DNA of 64,000 nucleotides from Capronia americana (lineage: Eukaryota; Ascomycota; Eurotiomycetes; Chaetothyriales; Herpotrichiellaceae). The position numbers and the translations under genes were made by a program. The notes below the pieces were generated by a model. The model had not been told where the DNA came from. It worked only from the letters and a program-made list of their open reading frames with translations, and did not search any database. The stretch covers positions 248,001 through 312,000 of the forward strand of contig JADWQD010000006.1 of the NCBI GenBank assembly GCA_016110215.1, in the 5' to 3' direction. This document shows positions 12,034-23,720 of this stretch, piece after piece; within the stretch, counting starts at the first letter, position 1, and every line of letters starts with the position of its first letter.

Positions 12034-13915
12034 CCGAAAAGCACAAATAGTTTATTCTAATGACATAGACAGGTTGATCATTTGGGCGAGATCTCGTGTT
12101 CATTCACGATGTTCTGCAGTCGTCCTGGTCATCCTCACGTTCACCCGCGCCCAAGCAGAAAATTAAAAATAAAGGAATGGGAACGCTAGTGGCCATGAAT
12201 CTGCAGGCCCAACCTCACAAAACCACGAGAGCTGCGGGAGAAACCAAATGGGACACTACTCAGTATCGCCCCGACATTTAATTCTCAGGTTACCGCTACT
12301 GCCTAGAGCTTCAGTAAGAGCCATTAGAACTACTGGGTGCCTGCACTCGCGCAACTGGGACTCAGAAGGTTGTGTGGGAATTCTGGCCTCGTGAAGCCCG
12401 AGGAGCAAGGTCAGCCTACCGGGCACGGCAACCTCTGTGACACATGGTCCGTGGAGAAGGCACATGCAACCTCAACCCATGCTCGTTGATCAATCCCTAC
12501 ACCGATATAGAAGGTGGAATCCAACGTCCCTCACACGCGAGAAACCCTTCGCTTTTGACACCTGGATGTCTGAGCCAGCAGGAGACAGGTCATCTTTAAG
12601 CCTCCGAATGAGATAATCCGATCTTTCACAACTGCGGGAACTCGCCAAAACCTGGGTTAGGTGGGCCCAACTTTTCGCTTAGCGCTCGCTGGTCGTCCCT
12701 ATTCGGCCCTCAGAAACGCGCTTGTCCTCATCGGGTGATTAGAGCCGGCTAATGAAGATGCCAAAATCCCGGTTTTACGGCAGCCACTTCAGCATCTTTT
12801 CGACTGCCACTTCCTGCAATATCCATTCACTCCTGCATCACATCTACCTCGTCATTATTGTCTTGCATGCTACATGCAATTCTGTTCGGCCAAGAGCCCC
12901 TCACGATTTGCCTGAGCACTTGGCCTTTCAGATGTCCACATCGAATTCACATTGGGATCAGCGCCGGTCGTACGCGTTCAGTTTCCCTTGACTGGCTGAG
13001 GTCTTTTTCTATCCAGATTGCTGGCACTGTCCCGTTCTCCTTTGGCGCAAATTACGATCCTCGCCCAATGTCTACTAGCAACGAATCGTGCCGCGCGGGA
13101 TCTTGGCGATCCCTACGCGATCGTGCAGATCAGCTCACCTGAATCTGACACAGAGATGTCGCTGTCCTCAGCCGACTACACCTCCTCACCTCATGGCAAT
13201 TGCGAGTTATCCTGTCACGGGCACGTCGAATGCCTCTGGCCTCCATCATACTCGTACCTTGTGCAACCATTCTCGACACGTCCGATCTTGGCTTTAATTC
13301 CAGACTCATACACCTCTGTCATTCGTTTCATGCACCAATCCATTCCCCACTGACCCCGGTCGTGGTTTGACACGGACCAGTGGCCTCCGCCACATATGTT
13401 GACTTACCCGTCCTCTTACTCGTACTCGGTGCCTTGCTCCCTCCACATTCGGTTCTAGCCCACCTCGCAAATCCAGCAGCCACATCCCTTGCTCCTGCCC
13501 GTACCTGATCCAGATCAGACATGTCCTGAACCCGGATCTTTGCTTGGGATCTTGGGAAATCCCCATTATGGCTCCATCTTCTCGGACGTGGCTTCCTCAC
13601 CGCATGTACTCGTACCGGTTCATCGTCCCTTCTTCTTGGACATATTTCCGCCATCATCCCCATGCAAGATGCGCAGATCACTGGTGCTCTTCTGCCACGT
13701 TGCGAATCCGAGCCTTGACTGTATCCTTTCCTACCTAACACTTCACCTGTGCCCTCTCGCTCCTCATTTGTAGCGCCTTTGGACTGTGTCGGTCGATCGT
13801 TACCATTCCTCCCCCTCGACACCAGACAGTTGAAACACCTTCTTCGCCGCTCCTGACACTGGCAGCAAAGCCAAACCGTTGCGAAGGCAAGGCTGGACGC
13901 GCTCAGGCCTAACGA
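12034..13915. other. Intergenic, 1.88 kb, with CT-rich leader
   Basis: The first 150 bp hold the KEX1 3' region. From about 12,770 the plus strand turns pyrimidine-rich, as expected of a long promoter and 5' leader for the MHYT gene. Several short upstream reading frames (for example 13018-13353) could act as uORFs. No coding homology was recognised. Confidence 0.5.
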
Positions 13916-16611
13916 ATGGACCACAATGCCGCCTTCAACATGCATCAGTTCCTCGCCAGAAATGCTTCCGATCCCATCCAATCCACCGTCACCTATGATG
14001 GTCCTCACATTGTCCTATCCTTCTTCACCTCCTTACTAGGATGCATTACGACGTTGGAGTTGTTGCAGAGGCGGACCTCAACTAGAGGCGCATACAACTG
14101 GCAAGTCGACCTGGCTCTCACCAGCGTGTCCGGCCACTAACCAGCGCACAGGTTTCTGCTCGTGGCCTCGGCGATTGCCATGGGTGGTATTGGCATTTGG
14201 GGAATGCATTTCGTCGGTAATAGAGCTATCGTCCTACAAAACGGGGACCCCGAGCGCCAAATCCTTTACAATCGAGGCTTCACAGCCATATCCTTCTTTC
14301 TGCCAATTGTTGTCCTTCTTTTCGCGTTTTACACGCTTGGCATGCCGACAAGGGTCCGCCAGATCCATGTCGCAGCCGCCGGCTTCTTCACGGGAGCTGC
14401 GGTCTGTGGAATGCACTATCTCGGTCAATATTCCGTCGAAAATTATACTTGCTCATACAGGGTTCAGTATGTTGTTGGGGCCGCAATTATTGCAGTCTTG
14501 GCTTCTTTCGTTGCCCTCAGCATATTCTTTCGTCTGCGAGATGCATGGATGGACAGCTGGTGGAAACGCGTATTGTGTGGAGTTATCCTCGCCACCGCAG
14601 TCTCGGGCATGCATTGGACGGCAGCTGTAGGGACGATGTACCATTGGAAAGGCGATCTCAGCTCTCATGGAAACTCGAGATCCCAAACTGCAATCATTGC
14701 AGCCGCACTGGTAAGTCTGCTTCATTAGCCCAAGATAATGGTTTGACCAATTTAACAGTCCATGAGTTCTTGTGTCATTCTACTGGTCGCGGCATTCATC
14801 CGTGGCCGAAATAAGCACACGGCGAAGATCAAAGCCCAGCGACTGGTGCTGGCTTGTGCCTATTTCGATGAGGGGGGCAAATTGATGGTCACGCAAGAAG
14901 GTACACTGCCTAGCGAGAAGATAACAAACCATTACGTGGAAAAGGTAGGCAAACGCCACCTGGGCCGCACTCGCGCTGATCTCGGACTTAGACCTTCGGA
15001 GAAGACGAACTAAGTAGGTCTCACGCGACATATCTATGGATTTTCAAAGCTTCCCGCAATTGGGCCGTGCTTCGAGATCTCATTCCCGGAATGAAGGAGT
15101 ATATCGAAACCGACCCGGTCGCGAGAAAGTATCGGGCGGGTAACACAGCTCCCAACCTGTCAGAGGACACGATTGACGGCTCTCTCAATTTTGCCCCAAT
15201 CTTCAAACAACTATTCTGTGTTGCTGCGCAGCAATTAGCCAACCTGACTCACGAGCCCTTGGAGAAACTGGGGTGTTTGTTCGAAGAACCGCTGGAGACT
15301 GGAGCGGCCCCCGTCGCCCCACAACCACGAATTGGTGGTAGACCTCTATCGGCAAAAGGATTCAAGAACGGTCCCGACGCGGAGAATGGGATCTCGTCTC
15401 CTCCTATGGGTGCCAAAGGGAAATATTTCTTTCTTCATCGCCAGATCAGCAGGGGCGAAGCGGCCAGATTTGCGGCACTCGGCTATCGTTTCGCCACTGT
15501 TGGACAAATAGCAGAGCCACTCGCTAAGAGCATGCAGGTCCATCGCGACAGGTTGGTGTCGCGGATTGAACGCATGAAATTAAGTGCCTCACCCGGACAT
15601 CTCCTGCCACCTGGAGTGCATCTGGGATGCTTCATGCTTCGTCCTAGCATGTACAAGAGTTTCGATGTCCTTGTACCTGCCGTTTCGCAGAATCAGCTGC
15701 CGTACGTGACGATGCAGTCGGGCGATCTATCAGAAGATCAATTCGCAGAGTTGCAACGCTTCGATGACCTCAGCGTCAGTGAGATTTTGAGGGTGCTGGT
15801 AAACAAATCCAACACATCCCAAATTGGCGAGGAGATACGCTGGCAGTTGTACAACACTTTCGTCAAGCTCGTTGACGTCCTGGGTGACTATGACACCATG
15901 ATGCAGGCAAAATTCTCTGCCAAGGCATTCCAGATCCCGTGCCGACAGACCGACACAGCAGTCTCCTCACGGAGTTGTACCTTGTTGACAGTTCGTGTGT
16001 TGAGAAGTATACATGCCGCACCAACCAAAAAGGAACTGACATACGTTCCACTGTCGTTCTTCAGTGCCCAGCAGCAGACCCAAGCGTGGGCTGGCGATGA
16101 CGGCTTTTGGCAGAAAGTCAGAGCAGAGTTCCGACATTCTGCTCAAGGCGCTGCCAAATATTCTTCAACCACCAGCATTAAGAACGCCCCAAGGACAGGC
16201 TCGACCGACTCAACCATTCAGGGGCTGGAGTCCCCTCGATCAGGACTGTTCAAAATCGGCAGATTCTCGATATTACCGAGCCGGCGAAGCGATGAGGCGA
16301 CTTTTGTTGAACGAGAAAAGAGTATAACTGAAGGATCCGATATTGAGATGGGCGCGATGTCTGAGAGTGCTCACCTTGACAACCAGGCCGGAGTGACACA
16401 TTCGGATGTGGCGGCTCTCGCGAAGGCTGGAAGCAACTGGGTCAGTGAAGTCTTCGCTCTCTTTCGGCTGGGCGTAGAAAGCTGGTCTAATGCAAAAAGT
16501 GGAAAATGGGATTGGGACATCCATGTTGAGAATTCCTTCGAGGTCGGGTCCAAGGATCGGAATCAGAGCCTTAATGGTGCCAATGCGAGGGAGGTATTCG
16601 ATGCCGAGTGA
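13916..16611 (+). CDS. MHYT-domain integral membrane signalling protein
   Basis: Four exons (13916-14100, 14152-14710, 14759-14944, 14992-16611) encode 849 aa. The N-terminal 240 residues form a membrane module of about seven helices with three MHYT-type motifs: GMHFVGN, GMHYLGQ and GMHWTA. In bacteria, such His/Met motifs near the membrane face are proposed to bind metal and sense O2, CO or NO. The long cytosolic part (about residues 250-849) is not a GGDEF/EAL enzyme; it is the fungal extension of unknown function. Intron 1 uses a GC donor (GCAAGT), and phase and homology (YNW-FLLVAS) need it. The family call is firm; signal and output are unknown. Confidence 0.88.
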
Positions 16612-17031
16612 AACAGCTAGTGGGAATGGCGTGAGGAGTGGTTCCTGCGGCCGCATGAGTTGTACGAATGGCATGAAACGGGAGGCTCCTCTGCTTATCG
16701 TATTATGTATATCAAAATGCCTGTCGACGCATAGGTTGACCTATACCCAGAGAACAACAGGAAGCAAGTCTGGACGAGACTCTACTGTAGCGGACGTGAA
16801 GACCGGAGCGGAGCAAGTTTCGGCCGAAGGTTCACGGCGCGGATGACACGCGGAATATGATTGGCGGGGCACCGGGGAAGGTTCTCTCTCCACCACCGCC
16901 GTCAGTCTTGCCTTTTAACAGTCCCTTCACCATGCGAATCTGCATCTACAAGTCCAAGTCCGAATGATGCTCATCATCTGATGGTGTGAAAGGTAGTTCC
17001 TTATTATTTCTTCTCCTCCTTCACGCCCACA
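16612..17031. other. Intergenic, 420 nt
   Basis: Spacer between the MHYT gene and GPN2 with a pyrimidine-rich stretch just before the GPN2 ATG. No further feature seen. Confidence 0.55.
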
Positions 17032-18235
17032 ATGCCTTTTGCTCAAGTGGTCATCGGCCCTCCGGGCGCAGGCAAATCGACCTACTGCAACGGCATGCAA
17101 CAGTTCATGGGTGCGATCGGCCGCAAGGCGTCAATCGTGAACCTCGACCCGGCCAACGACCCCATCTCCTCGAACTACCAACCCGCCCTAGATATCCGCG
17201 ACCTGATCTCCTTGGAAACCATCATGCAGGACGAGGAGATCGGACTGGGGCCCAACGGCGGGGTTCTTTACGCGCTGGAGGAGTTGGAGGCCGATCTAGA
17301 CAGCAGCAGCGGAGGGGGATGGTTTGAGGAGGGGCTGAAGAAGCTGGGTGACGATTACCTCCTGCTCGACTGTCCCGGGCAGGTGGAGATCTTCACTCAT
17401 CACGCGAGTCTGCGGCGCGTGCTGGCTAGGCTGGAGAAGATGGGATATCGTGTGTGAATTTGCCCCTCCCCACACCCTTCTCTTGCTGCGCCTTGCGTTT
17501 TCCTTTCCCATCCCAAGAAGATTTCCGTGTGCTAACGTACGGCCCGTGGTGGCGTGGGAATAGCTTGTCGTCGTCAACCTGATTGATTCGTACGCTCTTA
17601 CGCTGCCGAGTCTTTACATATCCACGCTCCTGCTCTCCCTGAGGATGATGCTCCAACTGGACCTGACGCACGTGAATGTGCTGACCAAGATCGATAACCT
17701 AAACAAATACCCTCCCTTGGCGTTTAATCTGGACTTCTACACCGACGTGCAGGACTTGGAGTTCCTGCTCCCGCACCTGCGGGACGAGTCGCCGTTGTTT
17801 CGGACGGGGAAGTTCGCTGCCCTGAATGAGGCGATTGTCCAGCTCGTGGAGGAGTTCGGGCTCGTGGGCTTCGAGACGCTGGCGGTCGAGGATAAGAAGT
17901 CGATGATGCAGTTGCTCAGGGCGATCGATCGGGCTGGGGGCTATGCATTTGGGGGCGCCGAGGGGGCGAACGATTCGGTCTGGCAGGTTGCTGTTAGGGA
18001 AGGGATGCCCACAATGGATGTCCGGGATGTGCAGGAGCGGTGGATCGATCGACGGGACGAGTTTGATGAGATGGAACGGAAAGAGTGGGAGGAGGAGCAG
18101 AAGAGACGGGAGAAGGAGTGGGAGGAGGGCGAGATGGCGGATGGGGATCAGCACATGGGAGATGTGGACTTACCGCCTGTGAAGGGCATGGGTGACGGGG
18201 GTGTCAAGGTTGTGAGGAGCGGCAAAAAATCGTGA
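17032..18235 (+). CDS. GPN2: GPN-loop GTPase 2 (RNA polymerase assembly/import)
   Basis: Two exons (17032-17451, 17564-18235) encode 363 aa. The P-loop is GPPGAGKST (residues 9-17), the switch region follows at NLDPAND, the signature Gly-Pro-Asn insert sits at residues 73-75 (GLGPNGGV), then LLDCPGQVE (G3) and LTKID (G4). This set defines GPN-loop GTPases, and the overall length plus the glutamate-rich C-terminus fit GPN2 better than GPN1 or GPN3. The protein helps assemble and import RNA polymerases II and III. An insertion of Ser/Gly (SSSGGGW) after residue 85 is a local oddity. Convergent with POP5. Confidence 0.93.
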
Positions 18236-18584
18236 TCGAGAGGGAGGGGAGCAGCTGCATATATGCACTTCTGCTTCTTCGTGTGCCTCGTTGCGTCGAT
18301 GGCCTCGCTGAACGTTGGTGTGTGCCCGAGACCAGGAGTGGTGTTCGCTCACGTATCGTGGTAGCGGGCAGTCTAGCACGCACGCTACAGCGTCGCAAGA
18401 GTATTGCTGCCTTGCTGTAACTCTTTGAGAGTATGGTTGAACCTGACGCTGCAGGCGAAGAAGGTCCATCGGGGATATCAGCCTTAGGTAGCACACGACT
18501 CTGCGCAACAGCTCGTCGCTTGTCGCTTAATCTGGCGATGAAGGGGCTCGCAGATACCGAATACCAGGTGACACAGCAGACATC
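18236..18584. other. Convergent spacer, 349 nt
   Basis: Lies between the GPN2 and POP5 stop codons and must contain both 3' ends. No additional gene seen. Confidence 0.55.
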
Positions 18585-19235
18585 TCAGCCATCAGAGATG
18601 TCGATATCCTCCTCCTCTTCTTGGTCATCATCGAGATCAATGATATCATCTTCTGCAGCCATCAAAGCCGAGACTCTACTCGTCTGCTTCCCCTTCTCAC
18701 CGGCGAACATGCCCAACACAGCCTCCTCTCCCTGGCCATCCGCACTTCGTCCCTCCATCTTCGCTCTAACGAGCTCTCTTCTTGCGCGTCTCAATAACTC
18801 CTCTTCACTCTTGCGAATCGTCCCACTCACCCTTACCACCCTGATCACGCACTGCCTCTCCGCGCCTCTTGTGCCTCGACCTCCGCGCTCCCTTTCCGCT
18901 GGTATCGCTGTGATGAAGGCAAGTGCCGCCCAGACCATTCGGAAATGCGCCCTCGGCACCCTTAGGATGCCGGTCGAGGTTGCGGGGGAGAAATACACGA
19001 CGCGTAGAGCTGCTTGCGTTACGCTGAGCCCGTGGTCGCCGAAGAGGCTGTGGAGTTCGTGACGGACGAGTGTAGAAAGGAGGGGCGCAGAGAGGTGGGA
19101 GGGCGAGGGCCGGGAGAAGAGGATGTATGCAGGCGGAGGAGTGGTTTGGGTGCCGGTGGTGGTACTGTTAGCGGGAGGGGAGGGAGAAGGGTAGAGGACG
19201 TTGAATAGGAGGTACCGATGTTTGATGCGAACCAT
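18585..19235 (-). CDS. POP5: Ribonuclease P/MRP protein subunit POP5
   Basis: Intronless, 216 aa. The N-terminus MVRIKHRYLLFNVLYP is diagnostic of Pop5/Rpp14-family proteins, followed by the alpha-beta fold with LRVVYFSPATSTGILRV and a conserved VRVSGTIRKSEEE block. The C-terminal 40 residues are an acidic tail (DDIIDLDDD and beyond). Pop5 is a core protein of RNase P (tRNA 5' processing) and RNase MRP (rRNA processing). An insertion of Pro/Ser/Thr residues (about 17-40) is longer than in yeast but common in filamentous fungi. Confidence 0.92.
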   Translation of the reverse strand: MVRIKHRYLLFNVLYPSPSPPANSTTTGTQTTPPPAYILFSRPSPSHLSAPLLSTLVRHELHSLFGDHGLSVTQAALRVVYFSPATSTGILRVPRAHFRMVWAALAFITAIPAERERGGRGTRGAERQCVIRVVRVSGTIRKSEEELLRRARRELVRAKMEGRSADGQGEEAVLGMFAGEKGKQTSRVSALMAAEDDIIDLDDDQEEEEDIDISDG

Positions 19236-21173
19236 CGTGAAAACAGGAGGTCAAGTCTGGGAAACACAGTACTTGTACTTGTCGTGTACTAGTGGACTGT
19301 ATGTCTACATCTTGGTCAACTACTGGTCAATTCGCTTTCAGCATTAACTGAAATGGACGCGAAGATTCGTGGGCACCGCAAGGCTGAAAGTTTCAACGCA
19401 AGGCTGTCCTTTTCGGCTGGTGAGGGGCTTTCCCGCCAATCAGCAACTCAGCGCTCGGGCTTGATTCTCCTTTGTTCAAGCGTCAACATTATTCGACACT
19501 CTCCGAGTTCGATCAAGCACTCGGCAGATGAAGCTTCGCATGGCATCAGGTGCTTCTATGAAAAGCAACGGGGTGCCTCGTTCTACGGGGAAGACGACGG
19601 GTGAACTCGCCTTTCGAAACTCCCGGCACATGAAACGCACGTCGAGATGAGATGAATTCGGCATGTTCAGGAGTAGAGATGCCTTGCTTTTGTCCAGCTG
19701 AAACACGAACGAACAGCCATATCCGTGTAAAGTTGGGGGATCACGGTTAATCTTGCTTGTCACCTGTAAGCACTTTGAGCGATTTCAGTTAGAACCTGCC
19801 AGATCTCAAACGTCCGTGTTGTAGATCTATGCGTGTTTCGATCAGGCTTGTCGACGGAGCTGGCATCATGGCTGCACAGACGCAGGGCGAACTGGCTTGT
19901 TCGTGGTACCGAGTACTACACCGATAAATTGGACTTGACGTGAACATTGGCCCCGGGGGCGGTCTTGTCGCTTGCTAGAACATGGGCAGGAACAGCCACT
20001 TAATCGTGCTTCAAGCTCTGATTCCTGAGGCAATATCGCGGCCAGGCTTTGGCCATGTCTCTGTCTGAATCCGTCCTCATTTTCGACATCGACGAGCAAT
20101 CCGGGGAAGAACGTATTCTTGGTTGCCCTCGCAGAGCCGAGTCTCGAGAAGCGCCTGACGTGAACGATGCAGCGTGATGAGTGGTGCAGTTGGAGGCGTG
20201 GTCGTTTCACATCACCTCCTCGGCGGCTCTGAAAACGATTTGGCGGTTGTGAGTGGTCCAGAAGAACCCGAATTTGTTCTCCTGCAGCCCCTGAACATCG
20301 GGATTGATCGTTGGGCCGGTCTAGTCTGTGAGAGGTATTAGACACTTGATGGCTCGCAGACGGACCACTCATGGCGGGAGAGCCGTTGACGCCACTGCTT
20401 CAGATCGGAAGGGGCAAGGTTTTGAGTGGCCTGGCGGGCGCAGGGCCTGGAGAACCGGGCAAGGGGGCATTCCACTAGGCGGCCCAGACGAGGCTTGGGA
20501 GCCTTCCCGCGTTGGGCGAGTGGGTGTGGTTTGCTCTTCTCGAGCCTCTGTTTGGGCATCTTCACGCGCTGGCGACTCCATCTCGCTGCATTGACATCGC
20601 ACCCGCGTTTGCTGCAATCCTCTATCCTCTTCTTCTCCTGCAGCTTTCTCTCTTTTTTGCCGTCAATCTCCTCGCCTCTGTCCCCAACGACCAATCCAGA
20701 CTGAAAAAGTCTTTTCGTTCCTGCAGTCGGTCTCCCACTCAGTCATTCTTTCGACCCTCCAACTTCCTTTCCATCACACTCTTTAGCAGGTACCCGACGG
20801 TCGATTCGTCGCGATACCGCACCCCTCGCAGCCATACGTTCCTTTCGCACACACAAGTGATCAACTAGCTGCCTTGAGACCCTAAATTCACCGAATCCTC
20901 AGATCAGATTCAATTGAGCGGACTGCGTCCTGCCCTTGCTGATCCATCACTACCACTCTTTTCACAACGTCAACCACGACTCCCTTTGAATTCGACCTGG
21001 AAACACTAGGGACAAACCTAAGTGAAGTACAATAACTCCATCACGGGACAAGATCGTCAAACGGAAACACAAGAACTATCACATACTTTTCGCCTGGTGC
21101 TGCCCACTGCACACTACGTTGCGACCTTGTGGCTGCGAACATCTCTTAAGACAGATCCAACTTCATCAGTACA
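19236..21173. other. Divergent intergenic region with long CT-rich leader, 1.94 kb
   Basis: Upstream region shared by POP5 and the plus-strand gene at 21174. A GTAC-rich patch lies at about 19268-19300. From about 20,600 the plus strand is strongly pyrimidine-rich, which suggests a leader of more than 500 nt for the downstream gene. A 168-codon minus-strand frame (19866-20372) shows no recognisable features. Confidence 0.5.
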
Positions 21174-21932
21174 ATGTCTATCTCTCGAGCCTTCACGAAG
21201 CGCGTCAGACGCAATGTCGAGCAACAAGCACCAATGATGCGTAGCACGACTGTCAAATACGCTCCTGGCACGATCGACCGTAACCTCATCTCTCTGCCCA
21301 CTGAGCTGATCTCGACCACCAACGTCCAGGCGTTGACGGCTCCTGACATTCGGAACGTCTCTGGGTCATCCTCAGGATCAATCTCATCTGTAAACGACTC
21401 TGATTTTTCAACTATCGACCGAAGTTTCCTCACCAATACGGGTAGCGATAGTTCCTCCGTTGACAGTAGCGGTCCCGCAACCCCTGTCACACCTGCGACA
21501 GACGCCAAATCATTCTTCGATCTGAAGCAGACCAGCCCTATTCTTCCATCAGTCATGTCGCCCAGCTTTGACACTCCTGCTATTCCGCAACGAAGCCCAT
21601 CTCATTCAAAGAAGGCTCACGTTGAGTTATCCCGGAAACTGTCTATCCAACGTCTGTCACCACCCCCCACGAGCCTTGCTAAACCTGCTATGCGAGATGG
21701 TGTTGAGTCATCTATGTTGTCCCCTCATCCTTTCGGCAAGGAACTTGCACAGGTCAACGAAGTTGCGGAAGAGTTTGGCGCCACTGCACGACTCCTCGAC
21801 GAGGAAGAGCAAGAAATTCTGAGCAAGGGCCTCCACAAGTTCGGTGTGGAAGACTATCTCGATGAGATCGCAGGCTTGTACGGTGGTATCTTCAATGACA
21901 AGCTGGGACCCATGTCCAAGCCGTGGATCTAA
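21174..21932 (+). CDS. Conserved-looking uncharacterised protein, 252 aa
   Basis: Intronless. The N-terminus is basic (MSISRAFTKRVRRN); residues 60-170 are Ser/Thr/Pro-rich and probably disordered and phosphorylated (GSSSGSISSVNDSD). The last 70 residues look folded: FGKELAQVNEVAEEFG, then an acidic DEEEQEIL helix and KFGVEDYLDEIAGLYGGIF. I believe proteins with this end occur across filamentous ascomycetes but cannot name one, so no function is assigned. The very long pyrimidine-rich leader suggests a regulated, well-expressed gene. Codon usage matches its neighbours. Confidence 0.72.
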   Translation: MSISRAFTKRVRRNVEQQAPMMRSTTVKYAPGTIDRNLISLPTELISTTNVQALTAPDIRNVSGSSSGSISSVNDSDFSTIDRSFLTNTGSDSSSVDSSGPATPVTPATDAKSFFDLKQTSPILPSVMSPSFDTPAIPQRSPSHSKKAHVELSRKLSIQRLSPPPTSLAKPAMRDGVESSMLSPHPFGKELAQVNEVAEEFGATARLLDEEEQEILSKGLHKFGVEDYLDEIAGLYGGIFNDKLGPMSKPWI

Positions 21933-22471
21933 ACAATGATCTCAGGGCATTGTGATCTTTGTACATTCACGACTTTACGACTTGGGTATTTTCTGAGCAC
22001 AGCTGCTCGCATGGCGAAATGGCGATATGTGGGGTTCAGTCGGGCGGATCATGAGGGCTGCTTCCTTGTCTTGAGGGAGCTGCTTCCATCTCCGCGAGGG
22101 ACATTCGTGAGAAACAGAATTGAGAAAGGAAATACCGGACCAACACACAAACCTGGTGGATATGGCTGTGTGCCAAAACAATTGTGAAATGCTAATCTTG
22201 ACCGATACCAAAACATGTTGAGGGAGGAAGATGAGCTGAAGATGGTGAAATGGCTACGCAGTTCCCTGTGGAGGATACTGCTGCATCTCGAAAGGGAGGT
22301 TTGTTTCTACCTGTACACTAAGACAGAACTGGTGATAACACTCGGAGCCATCCAAAGAACAGAAATACCCAACATTTTTGAAACGCCATCCGTAGAAGAG
22401 TTCCTGTTGATCGTTTTGTGATATAATGCTCTTCCGGTTTGAATGATGTTCAGTCCACGTTCACTCCTCTA

Positions 22472-22519
22472 GGTACCGAGTACCTCCCACTATCTACGGA
22501 GGACTGAGTACTCGGTACT
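22472..22519. repeat. GTAC-rich inverted repeat (hairpin)
   Basis: The left arm GGTACCGAGTACCTCC pairs imperfectly with the right arm, whose reverse complement begins AGTACCGAGTACTC and ends TCCTCC. The arms are separated by about a dozen bases. It lies in the gene-poor region and could form a hairpin; no function is evident. Confidence 0.5.
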
Positions 22520-23297
22520 TGTTCGACCTTGAGAAATGACATCCATCAACTGTACTGTATCAGGTGTAGCGCGATGTACAGGGCTTATTACTGTATTAGG
22601 TAGGTAACTTAGAACCACCACTCCGTTACGGGTCTTGTTCCCTGACCAACGCCTCGGTGGGGATTTTCTACGATCTGGCTCTGTCCACGTCTTCTTCTTT
22701 TTCTTCTTGCTCTTCACCATCAGTCTCAAATTATAGGATGTCACCTCTGCCGTCTGCCGAGGATGGGCTCTATATTCCATTGATCGGACCTGATGATCAT
22801 GATGATACTACTCCGTGTCCAATTGTGTGTGCGGCCAGACGTGCACAACGTGTATGGAACCTTCGATCTGTGGGTACTTCATCGCGCGAGGCTGAGCGCG
22901 CGTGGCACGCTGAGGTATGTACATAGGTACGAGTACGTAATACTGCGGGTACTAGTCGCAGTGGAGGATAATGCAGAGGTAACTCGCACGTGTACGCATG
23001 ATTCCCCGGATCTACACGGTATACGAGTACGCATCAGCCATCTTTTGGAATGATGCGGAGTGGTAACCTTTTAACAGACGCGTCTGAGGCGTGTGCGTGT
23101 GCATACTTGCTGTACTGTCCGTCCGCAGGAGTATTACCTGCGAAGCACCGTTGGGAAGTCCAACTCTAGGCAGAAATGGCCGTCTGTGCGTCGCCAATAA
23201 TGTTGGGGGACCTTGGTCTGACCACTTGGCTCTATAGCCAACTCGCGCATGGACATACCAGAAGGCAGCTCTTGCAAGGCAGGCAAGGCGACGGCTC

Positions 23298-23720
23298 GTG
23301 TTCACAAGTGTGCGAGCATATTTGGAGTGGAGGCAGTCGACCTCTCACGAGGATGTGCACAATCCCGACCCTGGCCTCCACAGGTTCCGGCCATACTGTG
23401 GTATGGGCTTCCGAAGCAGAGAGATGAGTCGCGTTTTGAGGCCTTTGCATACATTCTCCGGAAAATATACTTCGCGAAAACTGTCATACCAGAGGGACGT
23501 CCACAATGCCCTCACGGGGATCGCAAGGGCATTGTACGAGGACAGCGATCTGTTCATTTGTGGGTTGCCGCAGGCGGATTCCGGCAGAGGTCTGGTATGG
23601 TACGCCAACAACGACAAATCCGGGCCATCTCAGATTGAGACTGAAGGAACTGTGTGGCCCTACTTGGTCATGGTCTGCAACCATAAATCGCCTTGGAGCC
23701 AGACTCGGTGGGATATCTGA
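23298..23720 (+). pseudogene. Probable relic of a HET (heterokaryon incompatibility) domain gene
   Basis: A 140-codon open frame without an ATG at its start reads KLSYQRDVHNALTGIARAL, then LFICGLPQADSGRGLVWY, and ends SPWSQTRWDI followed by a stop. Fungal HET-domain proteins carry, in the same order and spacing, a block like LTYxxDALNAFSGI, a block like FLWGLPxxxFDxALLW, and a PSWSWAxWxG block. The match covers only the region after the core HET motif, and no start, flanking exons or conserved N-terminal motif could be found. I read it as a decayed copy. Nothing was reconstructed. Alternative: chance similarity. Confidence 0.42.

Noticed and set aside
13328..14008. 226-codon minus-strand frame upstream of and overlapping the MHYT gene
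   Set aside because: It covers the CT-rich leader, which read in reverse is purine-rich and rarely gives stops; composition is not protein-like.
19866..20372. 168-codon minus-strand frame between POP5 and the 21-kb gene
   Set aside because: No motif, composition atypical, lies in probable promoter DNA.
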